Shown here: positions 1-10,195 of the stretch, in pieces
How positions within the stretch are numbered: position 1 is the first letter of the stretch
Layout of the letters: each line of letters opens with the position of its first letter
The notes under the pieces: model-generated
The model's database searches: none
Told to the model about the DNA's origin: nothing
What the model saw: only the letters and a program-made list of their open reading frames with translations
Assembly (NCBI GenBank): GCA_016873615.1
Contig: VGWX01000021.1
Location: forward strand, 1-34,365
DNA length: 34,365 nt
Direction of reading: 5' to 3'
Source: Nitrospira sp.
GTDB lineage: Bacteria; Nitrospirota; Thermodesulfovibrionia; Thermodesulfovibrionales; SM23-35
Made by a program: the position numbers and the translations under genes

Positions 1-501
1 ACGCAAAAACCCTGCTTCGAAATTAATATCCTCAAGCTTAAGCGATATCAGCTCACTGACACGCAACCCGGAAGAATACAACAGTTCAAACATTACAAAA
101 TCTCTTATTGCATTAGGATCATCCAGGACAGGATACGCACCTGATTCAAGGAGCGATTTGACTTCAGAAATTGTCAATGCCTTCGGAAGCCTTTCCCATT
201 TCTTTGGCGCCTGGAGGTTTTCTGACGGATCTTCTTTGATAATATTTTCAATAATAAGGTATTTGCACAGTCCGCGGATTGAAGAGATGAACCTGCATAT
301 GCTCGCTATGGAATATCCCTTATCTCTCAGACTTTCTATAAAATCAATAATACCGGACTTTGAAAATGATTCAAAACCTTTATCCTTTGATGACAGGAAA
401 CCCTGAAATTTCCTGAGGTCGAGCCTGTACGATTCGACAGTATTCTTAGACAGCCCTTTTTCGGCTGAGAGATAACTCAGAAATTCATTCAGGAGATCCA
501 T
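1..501 (-). CDS. xerD: Tyrosine recombinase XerD/XerC (partial, cut by the window edge)
   Basis: Site-specific tyrosine recombinase of the Xer type, which resolves chromosome dimers at dif. Only the first 167 codons are in the window; the rest lies beyond position 1. Residues 1-85 look like the N-terminal SAM-like core-binding domain, including GLSKNTVESYRLDL near residues 16-29. The catalytic domain begins near residue 108, and the first catalytic Arg is R147 in YSSGLRVSEL. The start is well supported: the minus strand carries GGGAGGAATAT just before the ATG. The gene overlaps the stop of the upstream methyltransferase gene by 17 nt, so the two are probably cotranscribed. XerC and XerD cannot be firmly separated from this half; the symbol is the better guess. 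The reading is a normal, unbroken frame. Confidence 0.85.
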   Translation of the reverse strand, partial: MDLLNEFLSYLSAEKGLSKNTVESYRLDLRKFQGFLSSKDKGFESFSKSGIIDFIESLRDKGYSIASICRFISSIRGLCKYLIIENIIKEDPSENLQAPKKWERLPKALTISEVKSLLESGAYPVLDDPNAIRDFVMFELLYSSGLRVSELISLKLEDINFEAGFLR

Positions 502-1207
502 ATATTCCTCCCATCTCCTCGGTATAACTGCCGTCTTCTCCATAAATAAATAATGGATTTTCAATCTTCAATCCTGTCCTTCCTCCTTTTACAGCCTCAA
601 GCAAGACCATCTTTGCCTCTGACAACATATGAGAATGGACGAACCTCAATCTCTTGGGCTCAATTTCCCTTTTCTTTAACATGGTCATAAGTTCTGACAG
701 CCTGGCCGGGTGATATATAATGGCAAAGCGTCCTTTGGATCTCAAGAGAAAAGCTGCTGCATCAATAAGTTTTTCGAGGCTAAGTTTTATCTCATGACGC
801 GCTATTGCCCTTTCTTCAGCGATATTAAGACGGCCGCTCTTAACCTTTCTGAATGGGGGATTCGATACAACAAGGTCATAAGCGCCTTGAGCCTGGTACG
901 ATTCTGGAATTTCTCTCACATCACATTGTTTGACTGCTATCCTGTCCTGAAGATTATTCAAGACAATATTTTTTTCAGCCACCCTGGAGAGTGTTTCCTG
1001 GATCTCAAATAGCATTATGCGTGCTTCGTGATATTTCTTTGCCAGAAGAATTCCTATAATGCCTGAGCCGGCGCCGAGGTCGGCAATGGCAGAAACTTTC
1101 CGCAGGTTCACAAAATCATACAGGAGAAGAGCATCTACTGAAAAACGGTATCCTGTTTTCGACTGATACAATTTAATATTACGGATACTGTCAAGCGTGA
1201 CATCCAT
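485..1207 (-). CDS. TrmN6-like tRNA1(Val) adenine-N6 methyltransferase family
   Basis: SAM-dependent N6-adenine methyltransferase of 240 aa. Family members of the TrmN6/YfiC type methylate A37 of tRNA1(Val). The SAM-binding motif I is at about residues 41-52 (IADLGAGSGIIG), and the catalytic NPPF motif is at residues 116-119, the signature of amino-group methyltransferases. The N-terminal region with YQSKTGYRFSVDALLL matches the family's opening segment. The gene lies 17 nt after the response regulator and overlaps xerD, so a three-gene minus-strand operon is likely. The exact substrate cannot be read from the sequence: related enzymes modify rRNA or protein, so family membership is firmer than the tRNA target. 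No strong Shine-Dalgarno is seen before this ATG. Confidence 0.8.
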   Translation of the reverse strand: MDVTLDSIRNIKLYQSKTGYRFSVDALLLYDFVNLRKVSAIADLGAGSGIIGILLAKKYHEARIMLFEIQETLSRVAEKNIVLNNLQDRIAVKQCDVREIPESYQAQGAYDLVVSNPPFRKVKSGRLNIAEERAIARHEIKLSLEKLIDAAAFLLRSKGRFAIIYHPARLSELMTMLKKREIEPKRLRFVHSHMLSEAKMVLLEAVKGGRTGLKIENPLFIYGEDGSYTEEMGGIYGSPE

Positions 1208-1224
1208 ACTATGTGCTCAGAGAG

Positions 1225-2700
1225 TTATAGAGCTTTTCCCGGATTGGCAAGAATACCTTTTTCATGAAGAAGAGATATGAATATTTCTACGATATGAGGA
1301 TCGAACTGTATTCCGGAGAATTTATTCAACTCTTTTACAGCCTCGTCTATTGACAGCGCTTTCCTGTAAGGCCTGGTAGTCGTCATGGCCCCGAATGCAT
1401 CTGACACAGCAATTATCCTCGCGCCAAGTGGAATTATCTCACCTTTCAGGCCGTCAGGATAACCTGAACCGTCATAGCACTCATGATGATGTTTTATTAT
1501 TTCCCTGGCGTCTTTTATCGGCTCAATTGAATCAAGGATCTTTGCACCGTTCAAAGGGTGCTTCTTGATGACATCCATTTCTTCATCAGAAAGCTTATCT
1601 GCCTTCATCAGGATGTGATCAGGAACGCATATTTTGCCTAAATCATGCAAGAGAGCTGCTTTTCTGATGTTTTCTATATCATTATCATAAAGGTTTAACT
1701 TCCGGGCAATCTCGACAGAATATTCTGCAATATCTTTCATATGCTTATCAGTATATAAATCCCTTGCCTCCACCACACCGGAGAGAGTAACGATCATGGA
1801 CAGATAAGACTGCTCAATCTTTTCATAGAGACGGGCATTTTCGATTGCAGCTGCAGCCTGGCCGCTCAAAACGGAAACGAGTTCAACCTCTGAAGGAGTG
1901 AATGGATGTTCGCTGCCGATTCTATCCAAATAGATAATCCCGATACACTTGCCGCGAATGGTAAGAGGCATATATATGCTTGAAAACATATCCTCAATTA
2001 TTGCTATCTCATCAAAACCTGCGGGCAGTTTACCCTCCGGTGTTATAAGCAATGATTTTTTTTCTTTCGCAATATGCTTCATTATCTTATCCCCGTATCT
2101 CTCCTGGAAGTTTCTGAGAAAATCTGGTGATGTGCCATAATTTTCTTCCAGAGAAATATTGCCTGTTGCTTCATCGATCAGACACAAAAACGCTCTGTCA
2201 GCATGTGTTTCCCTGGCTGCAATTTCGACGATTGATTTAAAGAGTCTTTTAGGATCAATCTCGCTGATAATCTCCTTACTCACCTCAAAAAGAGGCATAA
2301 GCGTTCTCATCCTTATATTTTCTCTGATCAATCTTGTCTTTTCCAGCGCCTCAGCAACAGCCGTTCTGAGTTCTATTGGTGTAAACGGCTTCAATATAAA
2401 GCCCTGAGCGCCCAACCGCAGAGCATTAATGGCAATATCAAGTGTGCCATGTCCTGTAATAACGATGATAGGGATCTCTTTATTTGAAGTCCTTACCCGT
2501 CTGATAACATCAAGACCGCTAATCTCCGGCATCTTAATATCTGTTAAAAGAAGATCAAATTTTTCATTTTCGATGAGTTGAATGCCTGCGTTTCCATCTG
2601 ATATGGCTTTAACATCATAATTTATCTTTGACAGTATGTCTCTGGAAAGCTGCAGGATAAAATCCTCGTCATCGATTACAAGTATCTTCTCTTTTTGCAT
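1225..2700 (-). CDS. Response regulator with GAF and HD-GYP domains (c-di-GMP phosphodiesterase)
   Basis: A 491-aa signalling protein with three parts. Residues 1-120 are a receiver domain with acidic pair D10/D11, phospho-acceptor D54 (LLTDIKMP) and the conserved Lys in LKPFTP. Residues about 140-295 are a GAF sensor domain. Residues about 300-480 are a complete HD-GYP domain, with LLHDLGK and HHHECYDGSGYPDG visible. HD-GYP domains hydrolyse c-di-GMP to pGpG or GMP, so phosphorylation of D54 probably controls turnover of the second messenger. No sensor kinase gene is adjacent. A usable GAGGAG lies before the ATG. It is the first gene of a probable operon with the methyltransferase and xerD, separated from the ATP synthase operon by a terminator. 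Confidence 0.92.
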   Translation of the reverse strand: MQKEKILVIDDEDFILQLSRDILSKINYDVKAISDGNAGIQLIENEKFDLLLTDIKMPEISGLDVIRRVRTSNKEIPIIVITGHGTLDIAINALRLGAQGFILKPFTPIELRTAVAEALEKTRLIRENIRMRTLMPLFEVSKEIISEIDPKRLFKSIVEIAARETHADRAFLCLIDEATGNISLEENYGTSPDFLRNFQERYGDKIMKHIAKEKKSLLITPEGKLPAGFDEIAIIEDMFSSIYMPLTIRGKCIGIIYLDRIGSEHPFTPSEVELVSVLSGQAAAAIENARLYEKIEQSYLSMIVTLSGVVEARDLYTDKHMKDIAEYSVEIARKLNLYDNDIENIRKAALLHDLGKICVPDHILMKADKLSDEEMDVIKKHPLNGAKILDSIEPIKDAREIIKHHHECYDGSGYPDGLKGEIIPLGARIIAVSDAFGAMTTTRPYRKALSIDEAVKELNKFSGIQFDPHIVEIFISLLHEKGILANPGKAL

Positions 2701-2812
2701 AAACTAGGCGTCTCCTCTATAAAGAATTCAATGTTTTCAACTCATTAATTTGACACATTTAATTATAAGAATGCAATTGATTAACATTCATTAAAAGGTG
2801 TTGTGACGCAAT

Positions 2813-2845
2813 AAAAAAGGCCATGTATTCCGCATGGCCTTTTTT
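2813..2845 (-). terminator. Rho-independent terminator of the atp operon
   Basis: A-tract 2813-2818, stem GGCCATG (2819-2825), 7-nt loop, stem CATGGCC (2833-2839), then a T-tract 2840-2845. With the A/T tracts it is a 13-bp inverted repeat, so it could stop transcription in both directions. It lies 25 nt after the atpC stop and before the start of the HD-GYP response regulator, separating two minus-strand units. Confidence 0.9.
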
Positions 2846-2869
2846 ATTAATATGCAATTGCTTTATGTT

Positions 2870-3280
2870 TTATCTGAATTTCTCTGCTATCTGTACTCTC
2901 GCTACCGCCCTCTCAAGTGAAGATGTCGACCTTGCAAAATCAAACTCTTCTGCCTTTTTCAGCCTCTCTTCTGCCCTCTTCATTGCAGCTTTTGCCCTCT
3001 CAACATCTATGTCCTCGGATTTTTCTGCGCTGTCGGCAAGAACCATAACCTTATCAGGTCCAACCTCGGCATACCCCCAGTTCACAAAGACATATTTTGT
3101 TGTATTTCCTTTTTTATAAGAGAGCATCCCTATTTTCAGAGTTGTAAAGAAAAACTCGTGACCCGGTAGCACACCAAAATCTCCTTCACTTCCGGTGCAT
3201 GTCACTTCTTCAACATCTTCACTAAAAATAAGGCCGTAAGGTGTAACGATATCAAGTTTTAATTTACTTTCCTTCTCCAT
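2870..3280 (-). CDS. atpC: ATP synthase F1 epsilon subunit
   Basis: Epsilon subunit of F1, 136 aa, part of the central stalk with gamma and an intrinsic inhibitor of ATP hydrolysis. The N-terminal beta-sandwich shows the family opening (LDIVTPYGLIFSEDVEEVTC) and GSEGDFGVLPGH near residues 31-42. The C-terminal part (about 88-136) is Lys/Glu/Ala-rich and fits the two-helix hairpin. It is the last gene of the atp operon, 31 nt after atpD, and is followed by a strong hairpin terminator. Length is typical of the family. Confidence 0.95.
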   Translation of the reverse strand: MEKESKLKLDIVTPYGLIFSEDVEEVTCTGSEGDFGVLPGHEFFFTTLKIGMLSYKKGNTTKYVFVNWGYAEVGPDKVMVLADSAEKSEDIDVERAKAAMKRAEERLKKAEEFDFARSTSSLERAVARVQIAEKFR

Positions 3281-3311
3281 GAATTATTCTCCTGCCTTAG
3301 CCTTTATTTCT

Positions 3312-4748
<1,437 letters not shown>

Positions 4749-4778
4749 CTATATTAAAATTCGTTAATCCTTTATTCC

Positions 4779-5657
4779 TTAATCCTTTAATGCCTCAACG
4801 CCGCCGACAATATCCATCAGTTCTTTTGTAATGGACGCCTGTCTTACCTTGTTGGCAAGGAGTGTTACCTTAGTAATAAGTTCAGAACAGTTCTTTGTTG
4901 CGTTCTCCATGGCTGCCATTCTTGCCGCTTCCTCAGCAGCAGAGGATTCAAGCAAAGCCCTGTAAATCTGTATCTCGATATATTTTGGCAGCAGTCTTTC
5001 GAATATTGCCTCTCTTGTAGGTTCATACAGGAAATCACCACCCATAAATGGTTCCTTCCGGGCCTCCTCTGTCTCTATTGCACCTATTGGCAAGAGTTTT
5101 GTTATAGTTACCTTCTGTGCAATGAGCGACTTGAATTCATTATATATAACAACAATCTCATCTACAGTCTCTTTCGTATAATTTTCAGCCAGGTCGCCTG
5201 CAATCTCCTGAGCATTCGTATATGTTACTTTACCTGAGAGGCCAAGCCAGGCTTGCCTTCTCGGCACATTTCTCCTGCGGAAGTAATCACGGGCTTTTCT
5301 CCCCACAACACTAAGACTGAGCGCAACTCCTTCTTTTTGAAGGGTGTGGATATAATTACCCGCAGCCTTCAGAATATTTGTATTGAATGCTCCGCAGAGA
5401 CCTCTGTCGGAAGTAATAACGATAACCTCAACAGTCTTTTTAGGTCTCAGATCAAGGAGTGGATGAATCTGTCTTTCTGAAACCTTTGCAAGATCAGACA
5501 GCACTAACTCCATTCTCTGAGCGTAAGGCCTGAAATTCAGCATCCGGTCCTGAACCTTCCGCATTTTTGCAGCAGCCACCATTTTCATGGCAGCAGTAAT
5601 CTTCTTGGTGCTCTGGATTGCTTTTAATCTTTTTCTTATATCCCTTAAAGTTGGCAT
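4779..5657 (-). CDS. atpG: ATP synthase F1 gamma subunit
   Basis: Gamma subunit, 292 aa, the rotating central shaft of F1. The N-terminal helix carries the family signature (RDIRKRLKAIQSTKKITAAM, residues 5-24) and continues with KMVAAAKMRK. TSDRGLCGAFNTNI near residues 82-95 is the conserved Rossmann-like segment. The C-terminal helix contains MENATKNCSELI and ends with QASITKELMDIVGG, the classic gamma C-terminal motif. It sits between atpA (23 nt upstream) and atpD. Length and motifs are normal. Confidence 0.97.
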   Translation of the reverse strand: MPTLRDIRKRLKAIQSTKKITAAMKMVAAAKMRKVQDRMLNFRPYAQRMELVLSDLAKVSERQIHPLLDLRPKKTVEVIVITSDRGLCGAFNTNILKAAGNYIHTLQKEGVALSLSVVGRKARDYFRRRNVPRRQAWLGLSGKVTYTNAQEIAGDLAENYTKETVDEIVVIYNEFKSLIAQKVTITKLLPIGAIETEEARKEPFMGGDFLYEPTREAIFERLLPKYIEIQIYRALLESSAAEEAARMAAMENATKNCSELITKVTLLANKVRQASITKELMDIVGGVEALKD

Positions 5658-5680
5658 TTATCCTCTCCTATCAAAACTGG

Positions 5681-7192
5681 TTATACAGAGAAGGTTTTTT
5701 TGAATGCTGTGATCGCCTCGTTAAGCTTTGCTTTAAGGTCATCATCCAGTGCCTTCTTTTCCATGATCTCTTTTTTCAGCGCCTGTTTTTCAGCCCTGAT
5801 ATATCTCATAAACGCTTCCTCAAAGGCTCTTATTGAATCAACCGGGACATCATCGAGAAAGCCCTGGGTCCCTGCATAAATAACAATGATCTGATCATCA
5901 ACCGACATCGGGACAAATTGGTCCTGCTTCAGAAGCTCGACCATCCTTTTCCCTCTCTCAATCTGCGCGAGTGTTGCCTTATCAAGGTCGGATGCGAACT
6001 GCGCAAATGCAGCAAGCTCTCTGTACTGTGCAAGGTCAAGCCTGAGCATACCTGCAACCTGCTTCATGGCTTTGATCTGGGCAGCGCCGCCGACGCGGCT
6101 GACTGAAAGACCGGCGTTAACAGCAGGTCTTACACCGGCGTAGAAGAGTTCGGGCTCAAGATAGATCTGACCGTCTGTGATGGAAATAACGTTTGTCGGG
6201 ATATAACCGGAAACGTCACCGGCCTGTGTCTCGATAACCGGAATTGCCGTAAGGGATCCGGCGCCCATCGCATCGCTCATTTTTGCTGCTCTTTCGAGTA
6301 GCCTTGAATGGAGATAGAAGACGTCACCGGGATACGCCTCACGTGAAGGAGGACGCCTCAGGATCAGGGAAAGCTGTCTGTATGCCTGAGCCTGTTTGGT
6401 AAGGTCATCATATGCAATAAAAGCAGCCTTGCCGTTATCCCTGAAATATTCACCCATTGTACAACCAACATATGGCGCTATGTATTGCATTGGCGCGGGT
6501 TCACTCGCTGTTGCGACAACAACGATTGTGTGTTCCATGGCGCCCATCTGTTCAAGTTTCTGAACTGTATTAACAACAGCCGGCCTTCTCTGTCCGACTG
6601 CCACATATACGCATGTAACATCACCGCCTTTTTGATTGATGATGGTATCAATAAGAATGGCTGTTTTTCCGATCTGACGGTCGCCGATAACAAGCTCCCT
6701 CTGACCTCTTCCGATCGGGATCATGGCATCCACTGCCTTGACCCCTGTCTGGAGCGGTTCATGGACAGGCTTCCTCTTGATGATACCAGGGGCAACGACT
6801 TCGACCCTTCTTGTCTGTTTTGCGTTAATCGGGCCTTTCCCGTCTATAGGCTGTCCGATTGCATTGACAACCCTTCCCCTCAATTCCTCTCCAACCGGGA
6901 CTGACATAACCTTTCCGGTGCGTTTAACAATATCGCCTTCCCTGACAAGCTTGTCCTCACCAAAGAGAACAGCGCCAACTGATTCATCTTCAAGGTTCAG
7001 GGCCATACCGAAAACACCGTTCGGGAACTCAAGCAGTTCCATGGCCATGCAATTGTCAAGGCCATAAACCTTTGCAACACCGTCACCAATATATGTGACA
7101 GTGCCGATCTCACTGACATCAACCTTCTTCTCGAAATCTGTTATTTGCTTCTTTAGAAGTTCACTTATTTCTTCTGTCTTAATTTCTGCCAT
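5681..7192 (-). CDS. atpA: ATP synthase F1 alpha subunit
   Basis: Non-catalytic nucleotide-binding alpha subunit, 503 aa. The Walker A motif GDRQIGKTA is at residues 170-178. The alpha signature [17 protein letters not shown] lies in the C-terminal half, including the conserved Arg that completes the catalytic site of beta. The N-terminal segment before residue 30 would bind the delta subunit at the top of F1. It begins 4 nt after atpH, indicating tight coupling in the operon. Length is typical for the family and no break is seen. Confidence 0.97.
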   Translation of the reverse strand: MAEIKTEEISELLKKQITDFEKKVDVSEIGTVTYIGDGVAKVYGLDNCMAMELLEFPNGVFGMALNLEDESVGAVLFGEDKLVREGDIVKRTGKVMSVPVGEELRGRVVNAIGQPIDGKGPINAKQTRRVEVVAPGIIKRKPVHEPLQTGVKAVDAMIPIGRGQRELVIGDRQIGKTAILIDTIINQKGGDVTCVYVAVGQRRPAVVNTVQKLEQMGAMEHTIVVVATASEPAPMQYIAPYVGCTMGEYFRDNGKAAFIAYDDLTKQAQAYRQLSLILRRPPSREAYPGDVFYLHSRLLERAAKMSDAMGAGSLTAIPVIETQAGDVSGYIPTNVISITDGQIYLEPELFYAGVRPAVNAGLSVSRVGGAAQIKAMKQVAGMLRLDLAQYRELAAFAQFASDLDKATLAQIERGKRMVELLKQDQFVPMSVDDQIIVIYAGTQGFLDDVPVDSIRAFEEAFMRYIRAEKQALKKEIMEKKALDDDLKAKLNEAITAFKKTFSV

Positions 7193-7196
7193 AATA

Positions 7197-7736
7197 TCAC
7201 TCCTTTATTAGCTCATCTTTTAAAAGCCTTAACTGGCCTTTTATGCTGGTATCATACATTGTGCTTCCGATCTTGACGAGTATGCCGCCAAGAAGGGAAG
7301 GGTCTATCACATATTCTATATCCACATCCCTGTCCGTCAATTTTTTCAGGGATGCCTTAAGCGTATTTTCGCTATCTTTTTTTATCTCAATGGGGGTCAT
7401 GACAACCGCCTTAGCCCTCTTCTTGCTTTCGAGATAGAGATTGGTAGCTATCCTTATGATATCAGGGAGAACTGTTATTAGTCCTGATTCTGAGAGGTGC
7501 AAAATATATTGCACTGTGTTTACAGAAAGTTTAAGTTTCTCTGAAAGCTGTTTTATAACCTTTGCTCTCTCATCTGATGTGAAATGAGGGTTAACAAGGA
7601 AGCTCCTGAGTTCCTTACTTTTTACCATGAGGTTATTAATTGAATTAATTTCATCAATGGCCTGAGGTGCGTTTTCAATGCCGACTTTTCTCAGCAAAGC
7701 CTTTGCGTATCTGTTTGCTCCCTTTAGCTGTTTCAA
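7197..7736 (-). CDS. atpH: ATP synthase F1 delta subunit
   Basis: Delta (OSCP-like) subunit, 179 aa, which links the peripheral b/b' stalk to the top of F1. The opening [12 protein letters not shown] (residues 5-16) is the family start, and the C-terminal segment [23 protein letters not shown] matches the conserved delta end. It overlaps atpF by 4 nt (ATGA arrangement) and is 4 nt from atpA, consistent with translational coupling. Family size is about 175-185 aa. Confidence 0.95.
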   Translation of the reverse strand: MKQLKGANRYAKALLRKVGIENAPQAIDEINSINNLMVKSKELRSFLVNPHFTSDERAKVIKQLSEKLKLSVNTVQYILHLSESGLITVLPDIIRIATNLYLESKKRAKAVVMTPIEIKKDSENTLKASLKKLTDRDVDIEYVIDPSLLGGILVKIGSTMYDTSIKGQLRLLKDELIKE

Positions 7737-8347
7737 CCCTTACCTCCTATCTTCACGAGGGAATCTTCAAGAAGTCTTTCCTGATCATTTTTTGTTAATT
7801 TCTCCTTGAGCTTTTTCTCTGCAAGCTCCATTGCCAACTCAACAGCTTCAGCCTTAATTGCCTCTTTCGCATGTTTCAGTTCGTAATCAATATTTGTCTT
7901 TGCCTGTTCCAATATCTTTTCCTTCAGTCTGGAGCTTTCCTCAATAATTCTATCACGCTCTTGTTCTCCTGAGCGCTGTGCTGTAGATAGGATTGCCTCT
8001 ATTTCAGCATCCTTCACTTTAAGCCTTTCCTCTACCTCATGCAATGCCTTTACTGCTGCCTCTTTTGCCTCTTTTGCCTCGTTTAGGGTCTTTTCTATCA
8101 ATTCCGTCCTGCTCTTAAGATAATTCTGGAGGGGTTTCTTGCCAAACTTAAAGAGGACAAAAACCAGGATTGCAAAATTGATAATCTTCCACATATAATC
8201 TTTCCATAGAGGCACATGCCCGGCCTCTTCACCCCCGCCGCTCCCAAAAGCATAAGAAGCAAAAGCAATACTAAAAATGAATAATGGAAAGATAAGTTTT
8301 TTATACTTCCGTGTTCTGGGCTCTAAGTTCTGAGTTCTGTTTCTCAT
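7733..8347 (-). CDS. atpF: ATP synthase F0 b subunit with signal-peptide-like N-terminus
   Basis: Peripheral-stalk b subunit, 204 aa. Residues about 16-36 (KKLIFPLFIFSIAFASYAFG) look like a signal peptide or extra hydrophobic helix. Residues about 50-68 (MWKIINFAILVFVLFKFGKK) are the membrane anchor, followed by a long Glu/Lys/Ala coiled coil that dimerises with b'. Signal-bearing b subunits of this type are known from deltaproteobacterial-like operons. The first ~14 residues (RNRTQNLEPRTRK) are odd: they are encoded by a 7-nt tandem array, so the native start may once have been nearer the hydrophobic segment. The gene overlaps both atpF' and atpH by 4 nt. Confidence 0.92.
   Translation of the reverse strand: MRNRTQNLEPRTRKYKKLIFPLFIFSIAFASYAFGSGGGEEAGHVPLWKDYMWKIINFAILVFVLFKFGKKPLQNYLKSRTELIEKTLNEAKEAKEAAVKALHEVEERLKVKDAEIEAILSTAQRSGEQERDRIIEESSRLKEKILEQAKTNIDYELKHAKEAIKAEAVELAMELAEKKLKEKLTKNDQERLLEDSLVKIGGKG
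8306..8340. repeat. Heptanucleotide array in the 5' end of atpF
   Basis: Five consecutive 7-nt units read on the plus strand: CTTCCGT, GTTCTGG, GCTCTAA, GTTCTGA, GTTCTGT. They encode residues 3-14 of the b subunit on the minus strand. The array sits directly after the ATGA overlap with atpF'. It belongs with the arrays in dapF, aspS and the epimerase gene. Confidence 0.65.
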
Positions 8348-8766
8348 ACTTTCACCAGCTTTCTTACGATTTCGTCAGAGAACTTATCAACATCAGCTCT
8401 TAGCGCCTGTCTTGCCTTTTCAGCCTCAGCTTTAATCTCTGCTTTGGCTTTTTCAAGTATTGAGACAGCCTCTGCTTCTGTAGCCGAGAGAACTTCTTTT
8501 TGCTGTTTCAGGCCTTCTGCCCTGAGAGCTTCGAAAGTCTCCTTTGATTTGCTTCTGGACTCGGCAAGTTCACGGTTCAAACTGGCAATGCCTTCTTCTC
8601 TTTTGACGCTCATCATTTTAGCTGCATCAAGAGCATCCTTAACCGTATCTTCTCTTTCTTTGAAAATCTTCAGGAGGGGTTTAAAGAGAATAGCATTCAT
8701 AATGAAAAGTAATGCAAAAAAATTGATGACCAAGACAAGTAACCACAGTGGTTGAATATCTAGCAT
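8344..8766 (-). CDS. atpF': ATP synthase F0 b' subunit
   Basis: Second b-type peripheral stalk subunit (b'), 140 aa, first gene of the operon. Residues about 5-30 form the membrane anchor (LWLLVLVINFFALLFIMNAILFKP), and the remainder is a charged Ala/Glu/Lys coiled coil. AAGGTGA precedes the ATG by about 4 nt. The a and c subunits (atpB, atpE), expected upstream in many bacteria, are absent here: the next gene upstream is the divergent bioF. They must be encoded elsewhere if the enzyme is complete. b' and b probably form a heterodimer as in other split-b organisms. Confidence 0.92.
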   Translation of the reverse strand: MLDIQPLWLLVLVINFFALLFIMNAILFKPLLKIFKEREDTVKDALDAAKMMSVKREEGIASLNRELAESRSKSKETFEALRAEGLKQQKEVLSATEAEAVSILEKAKAEIKAEAEKARQALRADVDKFSDEIVRKLVKV

Positions 8767-8804
8767 CTTTCACCTTCCATCAAATAGTTTAAAAAAGCGA
8801 AACC

Positions 8805-8834
8805 AGCATACCATAGGGCAAAAAAAATTGTCAA
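8805..8834 (-). promoter_or_regulatory. Probable sigma70 promoter of the atp operon
   Basis: On the minus strand a perfect TTGACA -35 (8834-8829) is followed after 18 nt by TATGCT (8810-8805). The start point would fall about 30 nt before the atpF' ATG at 8766. The placement, between divergent atpF' and bioF, supports the call. The -10 is a 4/6 match only. Confidence 0.55.
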
Positions 8835-8930
8835 GAGATTTTTCTAATCAAAAAAAATAGACTTAAAATACTAAGATTTATCCCTCTAAATAGTCAAGGT
8901 CACATCAACAAGCATATCCGATTATTGTGC

Positions 8931-8936
8931 TAAAAT
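8931..8936 (+). promoter_or_regulatory. Extended -10 promoter of bioF (possibly leaderless)
   Basis: TGC-TAAAAT (8928-8936) is an extended -10 element (TGN before the hexamer). The bioF ATG begins 7 nt after it, so transcription would start at or next to the start codon. No Shine-Dalgarno is present and no good -35 is visible. I looked for a BirA-type operator and found none. Confidence 0.5.
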
Positions 8937-8942
8937 ACGCAT

Positions 8943-10073
8943 ATGTTTATTGAAAAACTCAACCGCCTAAAAGAAAAAAAACTTTTCAGGGATTTAAAAG
9001 ACAGGGAATCTTCTCAGGGCCATCACATAAAACTGGACGGCAGGGAGTATATAAATTTCTCATCCAATGATTATCTCGGCCTTGTGAAGCATTCCCATAT
9101 AATTAATGAAGTCAAAAAAACGCTCGATGAATATGGGTTTGGCGCCGGCGCTTCGAGGCTTCTGTATGGAGGAAGCATTCTGCACAGAGAACTCGAAGAA
9201 AAGCTTGCGTCATTCAAAGGCACAGAATCCGCCCTTGTATTCAATTCAGGTTACGCGGCAAACACCGGAATCATACCTGCTATTGCTGATGAAGATACAA
9301 TATTATTAAGTGATGAGTTCAATCATGCAAGCATTATAGACGGATGCAGGTTAAGCAGGGCAAAGACAATAATATTCAGGCATAAAGACTTATCACACGT
9401 TGAAAAACTTCTAAAAAAGGAGCGTATAAAAAAGAAGATCATTATAACTGATTCAATCTTTAGCATGGATGGAGATATTGCTCTATTAAAAGAGATGTAT
9501 AGCATCTGTATAAAATATGATACATTCCTGTATATAGATGACGCCCATGCAACAGGAGTCATTGGAAACGGCAAGGGTTCCCTTACTCACTTTGCCATAA
9601 ACCCTGAACCGTGGATTATCCAGATGGGCACATTTTCAAAAGCCCTTGGTTCATTCGGCGCATTTCTTGCCGGAAGTTCTGATGTCGTCCGGTGGGCATT
9701 GAATAATGCACGAAGCTTTATGTACTCAACAGCCTTGCCCTCGTGTGTAATTGCCGCATCTATCGCAGCATTGGAAGTAATAGAAAATGATTCTGTATTG
9801 ATAAAAAGACTCTGGGCCAACAGAGAAAAGTTAGCTAACGGCATTCGGCAAACAGGGTATGACATAATGGGCAGTGAAACTCCTATAATACCGATAAAAA
9901 CAGGGAGCGTTGAAAATACTTTACAAATTTCTAAACACCTTTTTGAAAATGGCATTATAGCGCCGGCTATAAGACCGCCTACAGTGAAGGACCCGAGGAT
10001 ACGGATAAATGTGACTACTGCTCATACGGATGAGGATATCGAGAGACTGATTGAAGCGTTAAAAAAAGTGTAA
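8943..10073 (+). CDS. bioF: 8-amino-7-oxononanoate synthase
   Basis: PLP-dependent enzyme of 376 aa that condenses pimeloyl-ACP/CoA with L-alanine to form KAPA, the first committed step of biotin ring assembly. The PLP lysine is K233 in GTFSKALGS. SNDYLGL near residues 40-46, GFGAGASRLLYGG, and DDAHATGV around residue 200 are diagnostic of the alpha-oxoamine synthase family. Closely related enzymes (glycine C-acetyltransferase) share these motifs; the adjacent bioD supports the biotin assignment. bioD follows after about 120 nt that hold a palindromic element. No Shine-Dalgarno precedes the ATG. Confidence 0.93.
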   Translation: MFIEKLNRLKEKKLFRDLKDRESSQGHHIKLDGREYINFSSNDYLGLVKHSHIINEVKKTLDEYGFGAGASRLLYGGSILHRELEEKLASFKGTESALVFNSGYAANTGIIPAIADEDTILLSDEFNHASIIDGCRLSRAKTIIFRHKDLSHVEKLLKKERIKKKIIITDSIFSMDGDIALLKEMYSICIKYDTFLYIDDAHATGVIGNGKGSLTHFAINPEPWIIQMGTFSKALGSFGAFLAGSSDVVRWALNNARSFMYSTALPSCVIAASIAALEVIENDSVLIKRLWANREKLANGIRQTGYDIMGSETPIIPIKTGSVENTLQISKHLFENGIIAPAIRPPTVKDPRIRINVTTAHTDEDIERLIEALKKV

Positions 10074-10086
10074 TATTATATATCGT

Positions 10087-10170
10087 AAAATCCCCCTCAA
10101 TCCCCCTTTTCCAAAAGGGGGATAATATATTTTCCCCTCTTTGGCAAAGAGGGGAAATGGGGAGATTTTT
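10087..10170. repeat. Two-hairpin palindromic dispersed element, copy 1
   Basis: Outer arms AAAATCCCC (from 10087) and GGGGAGATTTT (to about 10169) enclose two hairpins. Hairpin 1 has 10-bp arms 10101-10110 and 10113-10122. Hairpin 2 has perfect 13-bp arms 10131-10143 and 10145-10157 around a single G. A second element of the same architecture lies at 23798-23877. The pattern fits a REP- or MITE-like repeat. Lying between bioF and bioD, it could also act as an mRNA processing or attenuation structure. Confidence 0.75.
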
Positions 10171-10195
10171 CAAAATTAAATCATCTGACAATAAA

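Noticed and set aside
158-406. 82-aa plus-strand frame at the left edge
   Set aside because: It is the reverse of the partial xerD frame, which has motifs and a strong ribosome-binding site.
6485-6904. 139-aa frame antisense to atpA
   Set aside because: Shadow of a highly conserved gene with no start signal.
8767-8942. BirA-type operator upstream of bioF
   Set aside because: No TTGTAAACC / GGTTTACAA-like dyad is visible in the interval.
10087-10170. Paired hairpins considered as a CRISPR fragment
   Set aside because: The units are palindromes with different stems and no regular spacer; no cas gene is present.
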